This document shows positions 44,346 to 54,029 of a DNA stretch of 64,000 nucleotides, in pieces. The notes under the pieces were generated by a model. It saw only the letters and a list, made by a program, of their open reading frames with translations. It ran no database searches and was not told where the DNA came from. Origin of the DNA: Solirubrobacterales bacterium (GTDB lineage: Bacteria > Actinomycetota > Thermoleophilia > Solirubrobacterales > 70-9). The stretch spans positions 1-64,000 of the forward strand of contig JAIBCJ010000002.1 of the NCBI GenBank assembly GCA_019694145.1, in the 5' to 3' direction. The first letter of the stretch is position 1. The number at the start of each line of letters is the position of its first letter. A program made the translations under genes and the position numbers.

Positions 44346-44379
44346 TGTTGGTGCTTTTCCCCTCTAGCTGTGTCGAAAA

Positions 44380-44402
44380 GTGGGCCTCGCCCGCTTTTTT
44401 TT
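44380..44402 (+). terminator. Attenuator-like terminator in the rimP-nusA leader
   Basis: GTGGGC-CTC-GCCCGC followed by eight T residues stands between the promoter and the first gene of the rimP-nusA operon. It is a good intrinsic terminator in the leader, so expression must depend on readthrough. A link to NusA level is plausible because NusA-dependent leader termination of nusA operons is known in Bacillus. Confidence 0.75.
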
Positions 44403-44426
44403 GGTCCTGAACCCGGAAATACAGAC

Positions 44427-44864
44427 TTGAATCCCACCCCCGAAGACATCGAGAAAAGGCTCGAAGCGATCGATCCCGAGATCGAGTTTCTGGCGCTGGA
44501 AAGCGCCGGAGGTGACGCCCTGCGCCTTTTCATCGATCGGCCGGGCGGGGTGACCCTGGACATCTGCCAGCAGGTGACCTCCGGACTTCAGGACGTCCTG
44601 GTCGACCACTCGCTCGAGGTTTCCTCACCGGGCCCCGAACGGCCACTGACCAAGCCAGGCCATTTCGACCGTTTCTCGGGTCGCCGGGCGAAGGTGGTCA
44701 CCGTCGAGCCGCTCGACGGACGGAGAAACTTCACCGGGACCATCGCCAGTGCCGGGGAAAGCGGAGTCGTCATCGAATCCGACGGCCAGAATTTCGATAT
44801 TCCTTACGCGAGCATTGAGCGCTCGCACCTCGTGCCAGAAATCCCACAAGGAGCAGCCAAGTGA
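44427..44864 (+). CDS. rimP: Ribosome maturation factor RimP
   Basis: RimP assists 30S subunit maturation. The 145-residue protein has the N-terminal alpha/beta domain with FLALESAGGDALRLFIDRPG, the CQQVTSGLQDVL helix, the signature LEVSSPGPERPL and the C-terminal SH3-like domain ending FDIPYASIERSHLVPE. The open frame extends upstream to GTG 44370, but that stretch contains the leader terminator. TTG 44427, preceded by GGAA, is preferred. It overlaps nusA by four bases (GTGA), the usual order. Confidence 0.9.
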   Translation: MNPTPEDIEKRLEAIDPEIEFLALESAGGDALRLFIDRPGGVTLDICQQVTSGLQDVLVDHSLEVSSPGPERPLTKPGHFDRFSGRRAKVVTVEPLDGRRNFTGTIASAGESGVVIESDGQNFDIPYASIERSHLVPEIPQGAAK

Positions 44865-46567
44865 CCCAAGAGATCGTCGACGCAGTTCGAGCCCTCGAAC
44901 AGGAAAAGGGAATCGCCGCCGACACCCTGATGGACGCGCTTGCCGACGCCCTGCTCTCCGCCTACCGCAAGAGCCCGGGTTCGGCCAAGTACGCCGAGGT
45001 TGATCTCGATCACGAGACCGGAGACTTCCGGGTCTTCGAGCTGATCCTGCCTGCCGAGCTCGAAGAGAAGCTGCTCGAAGAAGCCGCCGCCGAGCAGGAG
45101 CGCACGATCAATCCGGAGACCGGCGAGTACAACGAGCCGGAAGAGCCCGAACTCGACCCGGAGATGCTGGATCCCTACCGCGACCAGATCGAACGCAATG
45201 ACGTCACCCCGGACGACTTCGGCCGGATCGCCGCCCAGACCGCCAAGCAGGTGATCTACCAGCGGATCCGCGAAGCCGAGCGCCAGATGATGTACGAGGA
45301 GTACCGCGACCGGGTCGGCGAGCTGATCACCGGTCTGATCCAGCAGTCGGACAAGCGCTACACCCTGGTCCAGCTGCGCGAGCGGGTCGAGGCGCTGCTG
45401 CCCAAGTCCGAGCAGGTCTACAGCGAGCGCTACGACCACGGCATGCGGGTCAAGGCCGTGATCACCGACGTCTCCGAGTCCACCAAGGGCCCGAGCATCG
45501 TCGTTTCGCGCCGCAGCCCCGAGCTGATCAAGGGACTCTTCGAACTGGAAGTGCCCGAGATCGCCGACAAGCTGGTCGAGATCGTCGGGGTTGCCCGCGA
45601 GCCCGGCTACCGCTCGAAGATCGCGGTGGTCTCGCATGCCGACGGAGTCGACCCGGTCGGCGCCTGCGTCGGCCCCCGCGGTTCTCGCGTGCGCATGGTC
45701 GTTTCCGAGCTGCGCGGCGAGAAGATCGACATCATTCCCTACAACGAGGAACCGGCCCGCTTCGTCGCCAAGGCGCTTTCGCCGGCCCGGGTCCGCGAGG
45801 TCCTGGTCGACGACGAGGACATGCAGGCGACCGTCGTCGTGCCGGACGACCAGCTTTCCCTGGCGATCGGCCGCGACGGCCAGAACGCCAGGCTAGCCGC
45901 CCGCCTGACCGGCTGGCGGGTTGACATCAAGTCCGAAAGCGAGTTCGCCCGGGAAGAGAGCGAGCACGACTACGAGGGCGAAGAGGAATTCGACGGCCGC
46001 TGCATGGCCGTGCTTTCCAGCGGCCGCCGTTGCCCGAACGCCGCCGTCTCCGGCTCGACCTACTGCCAGCTGCCGCAGCATCAGGCGCTCTCGCGCTTCT
46101 CGACCAGCCACGTCGGTGTGCTGGCGAGTCTCAGTGACGAGGACGTCAGCGTCCTCGCCGACCCCGATGCCGACGAAGCCGCCGTGAATGCGATCGTCAC
46201 GGCCGCCGAGGCTGATTTCGTCGAACCGACCGACGAGGACGCCGGCGAAGAGCAGGTGGCGGAGATCGAGGAAGCAGAAGCCGAGACGACCGCGAACGAG
46301 ATGCTGGTCGAAGAGGCCGAGGCTGATCTCGAATCCGATGACGAGGCGGCCGCCGAGGTCGTAGCCGAGGAGGAAGCCGGCGAGGAGCTGGCTGCCGCCG
46401 AGGAAGCCGAAGCCGAAGCAGAACTGGAAGAGGCTGAAGAAGCCGAAGCTGAAGAAGCTGAAGAAGCCGAAGCAAGTCCGGAGCCGGTAGACGAGGCTGA
46501 AGAAGCCGATCAGGAAGTCGCCGCGGCCGATGAGGCAGCTGAAGCGACGGAAGGCGAGGCCGAGTGA
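44861..46567 (+). CDS. nusA: Transcription factor NusA with added zinc knuckle
   Basis: NusA modulates pausing, termination and antitermination. The 568-residue protein has the N-terminal polymerase-binding domain, an S1 domain (about residues 185-260), KH1 with [15 protein letters not shown] and KH2 with [20 protein letters not shown]. After the KH domains comes an unusual segment, C381-x9-C391-x10-C402-x4-H407 ([15 protein letters not shown] ... TYCQLPQH), like a small zinc knuckle. Then come an HhH-like helix region and a tail of about 120 residues rich in Glu and Ala. Actinobacterial NusA normally ends near residue 350. GTG start; the stop overlaps infB. Confidence 0.94.
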   Translation: MTQEIVDAVRALEQEKGIAADTLMDALADALLSAYRKSPGSAKYAEVDLDHETGDFRVFELILPAELEEKLLEEAAAEQERTINPETGEYNEPEEPELDPEMLDPYRDQIERNDVTPDDFGRIAAQTAKQVIYQRIREAERQMMYEEYRDRVGELITGLIQQSDKRYTLVQLRERVEALLPKSEQVYSERYDHGMRVKAVITDVSESTKGPSIVVSRRSPELIKGLFELEVPEIADKLVEIVGVAREPGYRSKIAVVSHADGVDPVGACVGPRGSRVRMVVSELRGEKIDIIPYNEEPARFVAKALSPARVREVLVDDEDMQATVVVPDDQLSLAIGRDGQNARLAARLTGWRVDIKSESEFAREESEHDYEGEEEFDGRCMAVLSSGRRCPNAAVSGSTYCQLPQHQALSRFSTSHVGVLASLSDEDVSVLADPDADEAAVNAIVTAAEADFVEPTDEDAGEEQVAEIEEAEAETTANEMLVEEAEADLESDDEAAAEVVAEEEAGEELAAAEEAEAEAELEEAEEAEAEEAEEAEASPEPVDEAEEADQEVAAADEAAEATEGEAE

Positions 46568-48966
46568 GCAAGAGGCGCGTCCACGAAATTGCCAAGGAAG
46601 CCGGAGTAGCCAGCAAGGATCTGCTGGCGGCACTTCAGGCTGCCGGAATTGAAGTAAAGGCGGCTGCCTCGAACGTGGAGGAAGCTGACGCGAAGAAGGT
46701 CCTGGCCAGCCTCGGCGGCAAGTCCGGCGAGAAGAAGCCGGCCGCGAAGTCGAAGGCTCCCGCCAAGCCGAAGGCCGAGGCGAAGCCAAAGGAAGCCGCC
46801 AAACCAAAAGCTGAAGCGAAACCGGCCGCCGCGTCGAAGGCTGAAGCCAAACCGGCCGCAGAGAAGCCCGCCGCCAAAGCCGGGTCGACACCGAAGGCCG
46901 AGGCGAAGCCGAAGCCGGCCGCCAGGCCTTCCCAGGCTTCGAGCAAGCCGGTTCGCACCGACGCTGCTCCCTCCGGAACTCCGGCCGCTCCGCCTGCCGC
47001 ATCCGGTTCACCGGCTTCGTCCGGTGCCGGTGGAGGCTCCGCTGCCGCCGGCAAGAAGCGCCGCCGCGTGGTGATCGACTCCCAGGCTTCACGCCGCGAA
47101 CAAGGCGGCGCCCCGCCGCCGCAGCGGCCGCCGCGTCGCCGGGGTGGACGCCGTCGCCGGCCGTTGCTGGAAGAGCCGGAGCCCGTACAGGCGGATCCGA
47201 GCGAGCCGCAGGCGACCAAGGTCAACAGCGGCGTCACGGTCCGTGACCTGGCCGAACTGCTCGGCCTCAGTTCCGCCGACCTGATCAAGAAGCTGATGAC
47301 CATGGGCGAGATGGCAACCCTCACCCAGACCCTGACCGACGATTCGGTCAAGGCGATCGCCGACGAGTACGACCGCAAGATCGAGATCGTCTCGGCGGCG
47401 CAGGAGGAAGCCCCGGCTCCGGAATTCGAGGATTCCGATGAGGAACTCATGGACCGCCCGCCCGTGGTCACGATCATGGGTCACGTCGACCACGGCAAGA
47501 CCTCGCTGCTCGACGCAATTCGCGAGACCGAAGTCGCCGCCGGCGAGGCCGGCGGGATCACCCAGCACATCGGTGCTTACCAGGTCCATCACGACGACCA
47601 CACGATCACCTTCCTCGACACCCCGGGCCACGAGGCATTCACCGCCATGCGGGCCCGTGGCGCCCAGGTCACCGATGTTGCGGTGATCGTGGTCGCCGCC
47701 GATGACGGCGTCATGCCCCAGACCAGGGAAGCGATCGATCACGCCCGGGCCGCCGACGTTCCGATCCTGATTGCGGTCAACAAGATCGACAAGGAAGGTG
47801 CGAATCCCGACCGGATCCGCACCGATCTTGCCGCCGACGGGCTCAGCCCGGAGGATTGGGGCGGGGACACGATCTACTGCAACGTGTCGGCGAAGACCAA
47901 CGAGGGACTCGACAACCTGCTCGACATGATCATCCTGGTCACCGAGCTCGAGGAACTCGTCGCGAACCCCGATGCGCCCGCATCCGGTTCCGTGATCGAG
48001 TCCAAGCTCGATCCCGGCCGGGGCCCGGTTGTTTCCGTGCTGGTCAACCGGGGCACGCTCCGGGTCGGCGACTCGGTCGTGGCCGGAGCCGTCTGGGGCA
48101 AGGTCCGGGCGATGCACGACTACCTCGGCGCCAAGGTTGACGAAGCAACCCCCGGCATGCCGGTGGAGGTGCTCGGTTTCGATGGAGTCTGCGAAGCCGG
48201 GGAGTTCGTGCAGGTGGTCGAGAACGACCGTCGCGCCAGGCAGATGGCCCAGGAAAGGCTCAACCGCCTCAAGGCCGAAACCATCGCCCGCCGTTCCGCC
48301 CGCAAGGTCACCCTCGAGGAGATCTTCGCCCGCGCCCAGACCGGCGACCTCAAGGAACTCAACATCGTGCTCAAGAGCGATGTCGCGGGTTCGCTGGAGG
48401 CGCTGCAGGACGAAATCGCCAAGGTGCCGCAGGAGCAGGTCGCGATCAACATCATCCGCGCCCAGACCGGCGGCATCACCGAGTCCGACGTGATGCTCGC
48501 TTCGGCCTCGAACGCAGTGATCATCGGCTTCAACGTGAGGCCCCTTGCCGACGCCCGCCGGGCCGCGCAGGCCGAGGGGGTCGACATTCGCACCTACTCC
48601 GTCATCTACAAGATCACCGAAGACCTGCGGGCCGCCATGGAAGGCATGCTCGACACGGTCGAGGTAGAGGATTCGATCGGTGAAGCGGAAGTCCGGGAGG
48701 TCTTCAAGGCCTCCAAGGTCGGCCGGATCGCCGGATGCGTCGTCACCGAAGGGAGGGTCCAACGGGACGCCTCGGTGCGGCTCGTCAGGGAGGGGACCGT
48801 CATCTGGACGGGGCAGCTCGATTCGCTGCGCCGTTTCAAGGATGCGGTCCAGACCGTCGAGGAAGGCCAGGACTGCGGCATCGTCCTGGACGGGTACGCC
48901 GACGTGAAGGTCGGCGACGTACTCGAGTTCTTCTCGACCCGTCAGGTCGAACAGACCCTCAGTTAG
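46564..48966 (+). CDS. infB: Translation initiation factor IF-2
   Basis: IF-2 is the GTPase that brings initiator tRNA to the 30S subunit. The 800-residue protein has the N-terminal IF2_N helix bundle ([19 protein letters not shown]), a long Lys/Ala/Pro-rich linker (about residues 50-170), a second IF2_N and the G domain with [20 protein letters not shown] and NKIDKEG. Domains II, III and IV follow, with C-terminal [11 protein letters not shown]. The GTG start overlaps the nusA stop (GTGA). rbfA follows after ten bases. Confidence 0.96.
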   Translation: MSKRRVHEIAKEAGVASKDLLAALQAAGIEVKAAASNVEEADAKKVLASLGGKSGEKKPAAKSKAPAKPKAEAKPKEAAKPKAEAKPAAASKAEAKPAAEKPAAKAGSTPKAEAKPKPAARPSQASSKPVRTDAAPSGTPAAPPAASGSPASSGAGGGSAAAGKKRRRVVIDSQASRREQGGAPPPQRPPRRRGGRRRRPLLEEPEPVQADPSEPQATKVNSGVTVRDLAELLGLSSADLIKKLMTMGEMATLTQTLTDDSVKAIADEYDRKIEIVSAAQEEAPAPEFEDSDEELMDRPPVVTIMGHVDHGKTSLLDAIRETEVAAGEAGGITQHIGAYQVHHDDHTITFLDTPGHEAFTAMRARGAQVTDVAVIVVAADDGVMPQTREAIDHARAADVPILIAVNKIDKEGANPDRIRTDLAADGLSPEDWGGDTIYCNVSAKTNEGLDNLLDMIILVTELEELVANPDAPASGSVIESKLDPGRGPVVSVLVNRGTLRVGDSVVAGAVWGKVRAMHDYLGAKVDEATPGMPVEVLGFDGVCEAGEFVQVVENDRRARQMAQERLNRLKAETIARRSARKVTLEEIFARAQTGDLKELNIVLKSDVAGSLEALQDEIAKVPQEQVAINIIRAQTGGITESDVMLASASNAVIIGFNVRPLADARRAAQAEGVDIRTYSVIYKITEDLRAAMEGMLDTVEVEDSIGEAEVREVFKASKVGRIAGCVVTEGRVQRDASVRLVREGTVIWTGQLDSLRRFKDAVQTVEEGQDCGIVLDGYADVKVGDVLEFFSTRQVEQTLS

Positions 48967-48976
48967 GCGGCAAGCG

Positions 48977-49339
48977 GTGTCGAAGGCGCGGATGCGCAGG
49001 GTGAATGAGGTGCTTCGTCAGGTGATTTCCGATGCGATCACCAACGATCTGAGCGATCCTCGTCTGGAAATGGCAACCGTCACCTCGGTCGACACCACCC
49101 CGGACCTGCGTCACGCCAAGGTCTATTTCACGGTGCTGGGTGACGATGCGGCAAAGGCCGACGCGCTCAAGGGCCTGGGCAGCGCCCACAGCCTGTTGCA
49201 GGGCAAGGTGGCGGCCGAGACCCGGATGAAGCACACCCCGGCACTGGCCTTCGAATACGACGAATCGATCGAGTCGGGAATGCGAATCGACGCCCTGCTG
49301 GCCGAAGGCGAAGCCAAAGGCAGGGAGGACGGCGAGTGA
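48977..49339 (+). CDS. rbfA: Ribosome-binding factor A
   Basis: RbfA is a KH-fold cold-shock and 16S rRNA maturation factor. The 120-residue protein starts at GTG with SKARMRRVNEVLRQVISDAI. It carries the central VTSVDTTPDLRHAKVYFTVLG and the C-terminal FEYDESIESGMRIDALL, matching the family along its length. It overlaps the nanoRNase/phosphatase gene by four bases. Confidence 0.93.
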   Translation: MSKARMRRVNEVLRQVISDAITNDLSDPRLEMATVTSVDTTPDLRHAKVYFTVLGDDAAKADALKGLGSAHSLLQGKVAAETRMKHTPALAFEYDESIESGMRIDALLAEGEAKGREDGE

Positions 49340-50352
49340 ATCCCGCTGCCGCCAGCCAGCTCGTGGTGAAGGGGGATCTCGAGGAGATCGCGACCCTGAT
49401 CAGGGAGGAACAGAAGTTCCTCTTGACGACCCACGAGGGACCGGACGGAGATGCCCTCGGCTCGCTGCTGGGGATGCATCACCTGCTGGAAAGCCTCGGC
49501 AAGGACTCCGTGATGTTCCTCGCCGCGAAGGAGTTCCCGCTTCCGATCGAGTACCGCCACCTGCCGCTCGAGGGCGTCTTCCACGAACCGCCGGCCGACA
49601 TCCGCGACCGGATCGTCGTCTTTCTCGATTGCGGCAACATCGACCGCATGCCGGTCGACTTCCTGCGCGAAGACGGCAAGCTGATGGTCAACATCGACCA
49701 TCATCACGACAACACCGAATTCGGTGACCTGAACCTGGTCGACGCCGGTGCCTCCTGCACCGCCGAGATCATCTACGAACTTTCGGTCCTGCTCGACGTC
49801 AAGGTCAGCCCCGCGATGGCCCGGGCGCTTTACATCGGGATCGTCACCGACACCGGCAAGTTCATGTACGACGCGACCAGGCCCAAGACCCACCGGGTCG
49901 CCGCCGAGCTGATCGAAGCCGGAGTCGACGTCGATGACGTGAACCGTCGCCTCTACGAAAGCATGCCGATCGAGAAACTGCGCCTGCTGAGCCGGGCCCT
50001 CGACAACCTCGAACTTCACTGCGAAGGACAGCTCATCGTCAGCTACATCACCGACGAGGATTACCGCAAGAGCGGGGCCGGGGAGGAGATGACCGAAGGG
50101 ATCATCGACAACCTGCGGGCGGTCGACGGAATCAGAGTCGCTGCCGTGGTGCGCGACCAGGTCAGCCGCGGCCGCGCGGCCCGCAAGATCAGCCTCCGCG
50201 CCGGTGACGACCACACCGACGTCTCGGTGCTGGCCCGGAAGTTCGGCGGCGGTGGCCACGTGCGGGCCGCCGGCTGCTCGACCGAGCTCTCCTTCGATGA
50301 GATCGTCTCCGAACTCTGCAGCGGCCTGGGCGACCAGCCGCTCCCTTCCTGA
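49336..50352 (+). CDS. nrnA: DHH/DHHA1 nanoRNase or phosphoadenosine phosphatase
   Basis: The 338-residue DHH phosphoesterase resembles NrnA, which degrades short RNA and 3'-phosphoadenosine 5'-phosphate. Motifs are THEGPDGDALGSLLGM near residue 35 (DGDA), the metal VFLDCGN, the DHH motif in VNIDHHHDN and DTGKFMYDATRPKTH. The DHHA1 domain has the substrate motif KFGGGGHVRAAG. The cyclic-di-AMP phosphodiesterase (membrane-free CnpB) role is an alternative known for actinobacterial members. It is coupled with rbfA. Confidence 0.9.
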   Translation: MNPAAASQLVVKGDLEEIATLIREEQKFLLTTHEGPDGDALGSLLGMHHLLESLGKDSVMFLAAKEFPLPIEYRHLPLEGVFHEPPADIRDRIVVFLDCGNIDRMPVDFLREDGKLMVNIDHHHDNTEFGDLNLVDAGASCTAEIIYELSVLLDVKVSPAMARALYIGIVTDTGKFMYDATRPKTHRVAAELIEAGVDVDDVNRRLYESMPIEKLRLLSRALDNLELHCEGQLIVSYITDEDYRKSGAGEEMTEGIIDNLRAVDGIRVAAVVRDQVSRGRAARKISLRAGDDHTDVSVLARKFGGGGHVRAAGCSTELSFDEIVSELCSGLGDQPLPS

Positions 50353-50371
50353 CCGAGAGCGGCCGGCTTCA

Positions 50372-51220
50372 GTGGCCACGGATCCCGAAGACGGGGTGCT
50401 GATAGTCGACAAGCCCGCCGGCCTGACCTCTCACGACGTGGTCGCCGGGGTGCGGCGCGAGCGTGGCGGCAAGGTCGGGCATGCGGGAACCCTCGACCCT
50501 TTCGCGACCGGGGTCCTGACCATCCTGCTGGGCCGTGCGACCCGTCTTCAGCGGTACCTGCTGGAGCTGCCGAAGACCTATGTCGCGACCGCGAAGCTGG
50601 GCTGGAAGTCAACCACCGGCGACCCGGACGGAGTTTTGACCGAAACCGGCAACCTGCCGGACCGGCTCGAGCTCCCGACCGGTCGGATTCAGCAGATGGT
50701 GCCGATGACCTCGGCGGTCAAGGTTGAAGGCGAGCGACTCTACAAACGGGCCCACCGCGGCGAGAGCAGCGAGGAGCGGCCGGTTCGCGAGGTCGAGATC
50801 TACCGGGCGGAGCTCCTCGACGCACAGACCGGACCGCCGTTTGTCGGTCAGGAAGTCAGCTTCGAGGTGGAAGTGAGCTCGGGAACCTACGTCCGGACCC
50901 TGGTTGAAACCCTCGGTGACGCCTATTGCTCGAAGCTGCGCCGGACCGCCGTGGGTCCCCTCGACATCTCTCTCGCGGGCCGGGTGCTCGCCCCGCTCGA
51001 GGCCCTGTCGTTTTTGCCGCAGATCGAGCTCGATGCGGAACAGGCCCGCGCGATCGGCTTCGGACAGAAGCTCGACACCGGTCGGTTTGACCTGCCATCG
51101 GGCATTCAGGCAGGGTCCTCAAAGAGTTTCGCATTGGTCCACGGGGATAACCTGATTGCCGTGGCTCGTATTGAAGATTCAGTCCTGCGCCCCGAAGTCG
51201 TCCTGGTTCCCGCCTCGTGA
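50372..51220 (+). CDS. truB: tRNA pseudouridine-55 synthase TruB
   Basis: TruB makes pseudouridine 55 in tRNA T loops. The 282-residue protein begins near GVLIVDKPAGLTSHDVV. It has the catalytic aspartate in HAGTLDPFATGVL, then KTYVATAKLGWKSTTGD and VSSGTYVRTLVETLGD. GTG 50372 lies 19 bases after the previous stop. The frame is open much further upstream, inside nrnA, but has no conserved sequence there. A C-terminal PUA-like extension is present. It overlaps ribF by four bases. Confidence 0.92.
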   Translation: MATDPEDGVLIVDKPAGLTSHDVVAGVRRERGGKVGHAGTLDPFATGVLTILLGRATRLQRYLLELPKTYVATAKLGWKSTTGDPDGVLTETGNLPDRLELPTGRIQQMVPMTSAVKVEGERLYKRAHRGESSEERPVREVEIYRAELLDAQTGPPFVGQEVSFEVEVSSGTYVRTLVETLGDAYCSKLRRTAVGPLDISLAGRVLAPLEALSFLPQIELDAEQARAIGFGQKLDTGRFDLPSGIQAGSSKSFALVHGDNLIAVARIEDSVLRPEVVLVPAS

Positions 51221-52101
51221 TCAAGGTAACCCCCCTGGATGAAGCCGAGTACCGGCCCCGGAAGATCGCGATCGGAACCTTCGACGGCGTCCACGTCGGA
51301 CACCGCGCGGTAATCAAGGGGGCCGACACCGTGCTGACCTTCGAGCCTCATCCCCTGGAGATCCTTCATCCGGCGGCCGCCCCGAAGCTGCTGATGCCCC
51401 TCGACGTCCGCCGCGACGTTCTCGACGGTCTCGGAGTCGAGGAGATGATCGTCATCCAGTTCGATGATTCGTTCACGAAGATCACCGCCGAGCAGTTCAT
51501 CGAAGAGATCCTGATCGCCCGCCTCGGCGCCGAAGAGGTGTCGGTCGGAGACAATTTCCGCTTCGGCCAGAAGGCGAAGGGCACGCCGGAAATGCTGGCC
51601 GCCAGGCCCGAGTTCAGGACCCGGGTCGAGCCCCTCGTGGAAGTCGACGGCGAAGCCGTTTCCTCGACGCGGATTCGCGCCCTGGTCGCAGCGGGGGACA
51701 TGGAGCTGGCCAGACGCTGCCTGGGAGTCCCCTTCATGGTCGAGGGCGAGGTCGTGACCGGTGACCAGCGGGGTCGCGAACTTGGCTTCCCGACTGCGAA
51801 TATCGTTCCCGATGACCGTTTTGCCCATCCCGGGCACGGTGTTTACGCAGCCTTCGCCGACGGTCTGCCGGCGGCGGTGAACATCGGCGTCAGGCCGACC
51901 TTTGACACCGGTCGGGGAGTCCTGATCGAGACCTACATCATCGACGAGGAGGTCGATCTGTATGGCCGGATCCTCCGGGTCGCCTTCGTCGAACGGTTGC
52001 GCGGCGAGAAAAGGTTCGACTCGGTCGACGATCTGATCGCGCAGATGAAACGGGACGTAGAGAAGACGAAGGCCGTCTGTGCTAGCTTCCATCGGCCGTG
52101 A
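51217..52101 (+). CDS. ribF: Riboflavin kinase/FMN adenylyltransferase
   Basis: RibF converts riboflavin to FMN and then FAD. The 294-residue protein has the N-terminal nucleotidyltransferase with [27 protein letters not shown], and [14 protein letters not shown], then ISSTRIR-like [14 protein letters not shown]. The C-terminal kinase domain has [20 protein letters not shown] and [12 protein letters not shown] 51217 overlaps truB. The ending [16 protein letters not shown]-like stretch is typical. The order rbfA-truB-ribF-rpsO is classical. Confidence 0.95.
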   Translation: MIKVTPLDEAEYRPRKIAIGTFDGVHVGHRAVIKGADTVLTFEPHPLEILHPAAAPKLLMPLDVRRDVLDGLGVEEMIVIQFDDSFTKITAEQFIEEILIARLGAEEVSVGDNFRFGQKAKGTPEMLAARPEFRTRVEPLVEVDGEAVSSTRIRALVAAGDMELARRCLGVPFMVEGEVVTGDQRGRELGFPTANIVPDDRFAHPGHGVYAAFADGLPAAVNIGVRPTFDTGRGVLIETYIIDEEVDLYGRILRVAFVERLRGEKRFDSVDDLIAQMKRDVEKTKAVCASFHRP

Positions 52102-52142
52102 ACGGGTCCGCCCGTGACCCGAAACCAAGGATTTTTGAAGAA

Positions 52143-52412
52143 ATGACACTGACCAAAGAAAACAAGGCCGAACTGATCAGCAAGTACGGCAAGTCCGAGG
52201 GCGACACCGGCTCGACCGAAGTCCAGGTGGCCCTGCTTACCGAGCGGATCAACGATCTCACCGGCCACCTGCGGGAGCACGGGAAGGATCACCATTCCCG
52301 CCGCGGGCTGCTGATGATGGTCGGCAAGCGCCGCCGCCTGCTGCGCTACCTCGAGCGGACTGACGTCGAGCGCTACCGCGCCCTCGTCGCCGACCTCGGC
52401 CTGCGCCATTGA
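52143..52412 (+). CDS. rpsO: Small ribosomal subunit protein uS15
   Basis: S15 binds the central domain of 16S rRNA. The 89-residue protein is the usual length, with [20 protein letters not shown], the [20 protein letters not shown] core and the C-terminal [23 protein letters not shown] 52143 has GAAG nearby; an in-frame GTG at 52098 is rejected because S15 begins at [15 protein letters not shown] before 52092 could be a -10 box. Its stop overlaps the TTG of the next gene. Confidence 0.96.
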   Translation: MTLTKENKAELISKYGKSEGDTGSTEVQVALLTERINDLTGHLREHGKDHHSRRGLLMMVGKRRRLLRYLERTDVERYRALVADLGLRH

Positions 52413-52861
52413 TCGAAGTCGGGGCCAAGGCTCCGGATTTCACCCTGCCTGACCACGCCGGTCAGGAAGTTTCCCTGTCGGACTTTTCCGGCCGCCGGGT
52501 GCTGCTCGCCTTCTACCCGCTGGACTTCAGCCCGGTCTGCTCCGATCAGCTGGCCCAGTACAAGGCGATTCAGGGCGAACTCGAAGAGGCCGGCGTCACC
52601 CTGCTCGGAGTCAGCGTCGATTCGGCCTTCGCTCACAAGGCGTTCCGGGACCAGCTCGGGATCGAAACCTCGCTGCTCGCTGATTTCGAGCCCAAGGGCG
52701 CGGTCGCCGAAGCCTACGGCGCCTACCTCGGCCAGGCCGGCCATTCGAACCGTTCCCTGGTCCTGATTGACGCCGACGGCGTTGTCGAGTGGGTCCACGA
52801 GACAGCGACGCCGCTCGACATCCCGGGTCCCGACCTGATTGTCGAAGCCATCCGGGCCTAG
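52409..52861 (+). CDS. bcp: Peroxiredoxin (Bcp/AhpE type)
   Basis: The 150-residue thiol peroxidase has a thioredoxin-like fold with the peroxidatic Cys44 in [14 protein letters not shown]. It is the only cysteine, so the enzyme is of the one-Cys kind and needs an outside thiol for recycling. It has [19 protein letters not shown] and a C-terminal [13 protein letters not shown]. The start is TTG 52409, overlapping the rpsO stop by four bases (TTGA). It may be cotranscribed with rpsO. Confidence 0.88.
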   Translation: MIEVGAKAPDFTLPDHAGQEVSLSDFSGRRVLLAFYPLDFSPVCSDQLAQYKAIQGELEEAGVTLLGVSVDSAFAHKAFRDQLGIETSLLADFEPKGAVAEAYGAYLGQAGHSNRSLVLIDADGVVEWVHETATPLDIPGPDLIVEAIRA

Positions 52862-52866
52862 CCGCC

Positions 52867-53316
52867 ATGAAGCCCTGGATCGCTTCCGCGCTGGTGCTTG
52901 CGGCGCTCGCCGCCGGATGCGGGGGAGGAAGCGACGATTCACCATCCCCGGCCCCGCCGGCCGGGGAAATCAAGGTCATCGCCGAATCGGACGCCGATCA
53001 GAAGATCGCCAATGACCTCGCCAAATACCTAGACCGGAACTGCCCGGCCAGCGTTCGCCAAAGCGACAATCCCACGCTGCAGCAGCTCTACACGGCTACT
53101 TCCGAGTTCTGTGGCGGCGTCACCGCGATCGAGGTCAGGGACAAGAGGATCACGGTTCAAAGCGACCTCGAGCCGGGCGCCGGCTCGGAGACGCTCGGCA
53201 ACGTCTTCTGTGTATACGTCGCAGGTTCCGATGTCGCCGATTTCACACCGGGCCATACCCTGCTCGACGCTTCCGGCAAAAAGATCAAGACCTGTGAGGC
53301 CCGCCCGCTGCCCTGA
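52867..53316 (+). CDS. Lipoprotein of unknown function
   Basis: The 149-residue protein has a lipoprotein signal with the lipobox LAAG-C (residue 18), followed by a short Gly/Ser/Pro linker and a domain of about 110 residues. That domain has four cysteines, which could make two disulfides (DRNCPASV, SEFCGGV, NVFCVYV and KTCEARPLP). I know no family by sight. ATG 52867 is chosen from the signal peptide. It follows the peroxiredoxin by five bases and ends before the convergent anti-sigma gene. Confidence 0.65.
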   Translation: MKPWIASALVLAALAAGCGGGSDDSPSPAPPAGEIKVIAESDADQKIANDLAKYLDRNCPASVRQSDNPTLQQLYTATSEFCGGVTAIEVRDKRITVQSDLEPGAGSETLGNVFCVYVAGSDVADFTPGHTLLDASGKKIKTCEARPLP

Positions 53317-53336
53317 CCGGCCGGTGCCCGCGCGGC

Positions 53337-54029
53337 CTAGAGCCCGGTTTCGAAGGTCTCCGGTCCGGCCCTGATCACGAGGCTGTCGATTTCACTCAGA
53401 TCCCAGGCCGTTGAGAGGGTGGCCGGGTAGGACTCGTGTTCATCCGTGTCGTAGCGGTAACGGAAGGTTCCGGCTGGTTCCAGCGTGCCGGCCGAGGTCT
53501 TCACGTAAACCCGGCACAGCGTGCCGGGCTTCATCCCGTCGACCCTGACTTCGATCCCGGTCCCGGTTGCCTTCGGTTCGAGATTGCCGGTAATCGTCAC
53601 GCCGGCCGGGAGGGAGCCGAAAGCGAACTGCTGACCGCTATTCCCGGTTCCCTCGCCATCGCCGCCGCCCAGCACCAGAACCAGGCTGACCGCGGCCGCC
53701 GCCAGCGCCCCGGCGACCGGCAGGGCGAGCCACCAGCGCCGGCGGCCGTCCGCCATCTTCTCCGCGGCTGGCTCCGGGTCCCGCATTTCCGCCATCACCC
53801 GGCGACCGAGCTCGGGCGAGGGCCGGGGCAGCGGTTCGGAAAGCGAATCGGCAATCGCGGGATCGACCAGCGAGATCAGCGCTCCGGCCTGCCTCAGCGA
53901 TTCGGCTTCCTCGCGGCATTCGGAGCAGGACCGGAGGTGGGCGTCGACCGCGGCCTTTTCATCGGGGTCGAGGTGGCCAACCGCCCAGGCACCGAGGCTT
54001 TCACGGATCTGTCGGTGCTCAGGACTCAT
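53337..54029 (-). CDS. Zinc-binding anti-sigma factor, RskA-like
   Basis: The 230-residue protein is a membrane anti-sigma factor. It has an N-terminal ZAS-type zinc domain with H31-x3-C35-x2-C38 (DAHLRSCSEC), a helical stretch, one membrane helix (WWLALPVAGALAAAAVSLVLVL, about residues 100-121) and an extracytoplasmic RskA-C-like domain with GTGIEVRVDGMKPG and PAGTFRYRYD. It starts at ATG 54029, overlapping the sigma gene by 11 bases. Longer open frames to 54302 include the sigma gene itself. Release by regulated proteolysis would free the sigma factor. Confidence 0.85.
   Translation of the reverse strand: MSPEHRQIRESLGAWAVGHLDPDEKAAVDAHLRSCSECREEAESLRQAGALISLVDPAIADSLSEPLPRPSPELGRRVMAEMRDPEPAAEKMADGRRRWWLALPVAGALAAAAVSLVLVLGGGDGEGTGNSGQQFAFGSLPAGVTITGNLEPKATGTGIEVRVDGMKPGTLCRVYVKTSAGTLEPAGTFRYRYDTDEHESYPATLSTAWDLSEIDSLVIRAGPETFETGL

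Noticed and set aside
44370-44426. Longer rimP start at GTG 44370
   Set aside because: It would place an intrinsic terminator inside the coding region, and the encoded residues are not conserved.
47089-48762. 557-codon minus-strand frame opposite infB
   Set aside because: It mirrors the codons of the IF-2 G domain and has no recognisable family or ribosome-binding site.
50204-50371. Longer truB start inside nrnA
   Set aside because: The translated stretch is an out-of-frame copy of nrnA, and TruB normally begins just before DKPAGLTSHD.
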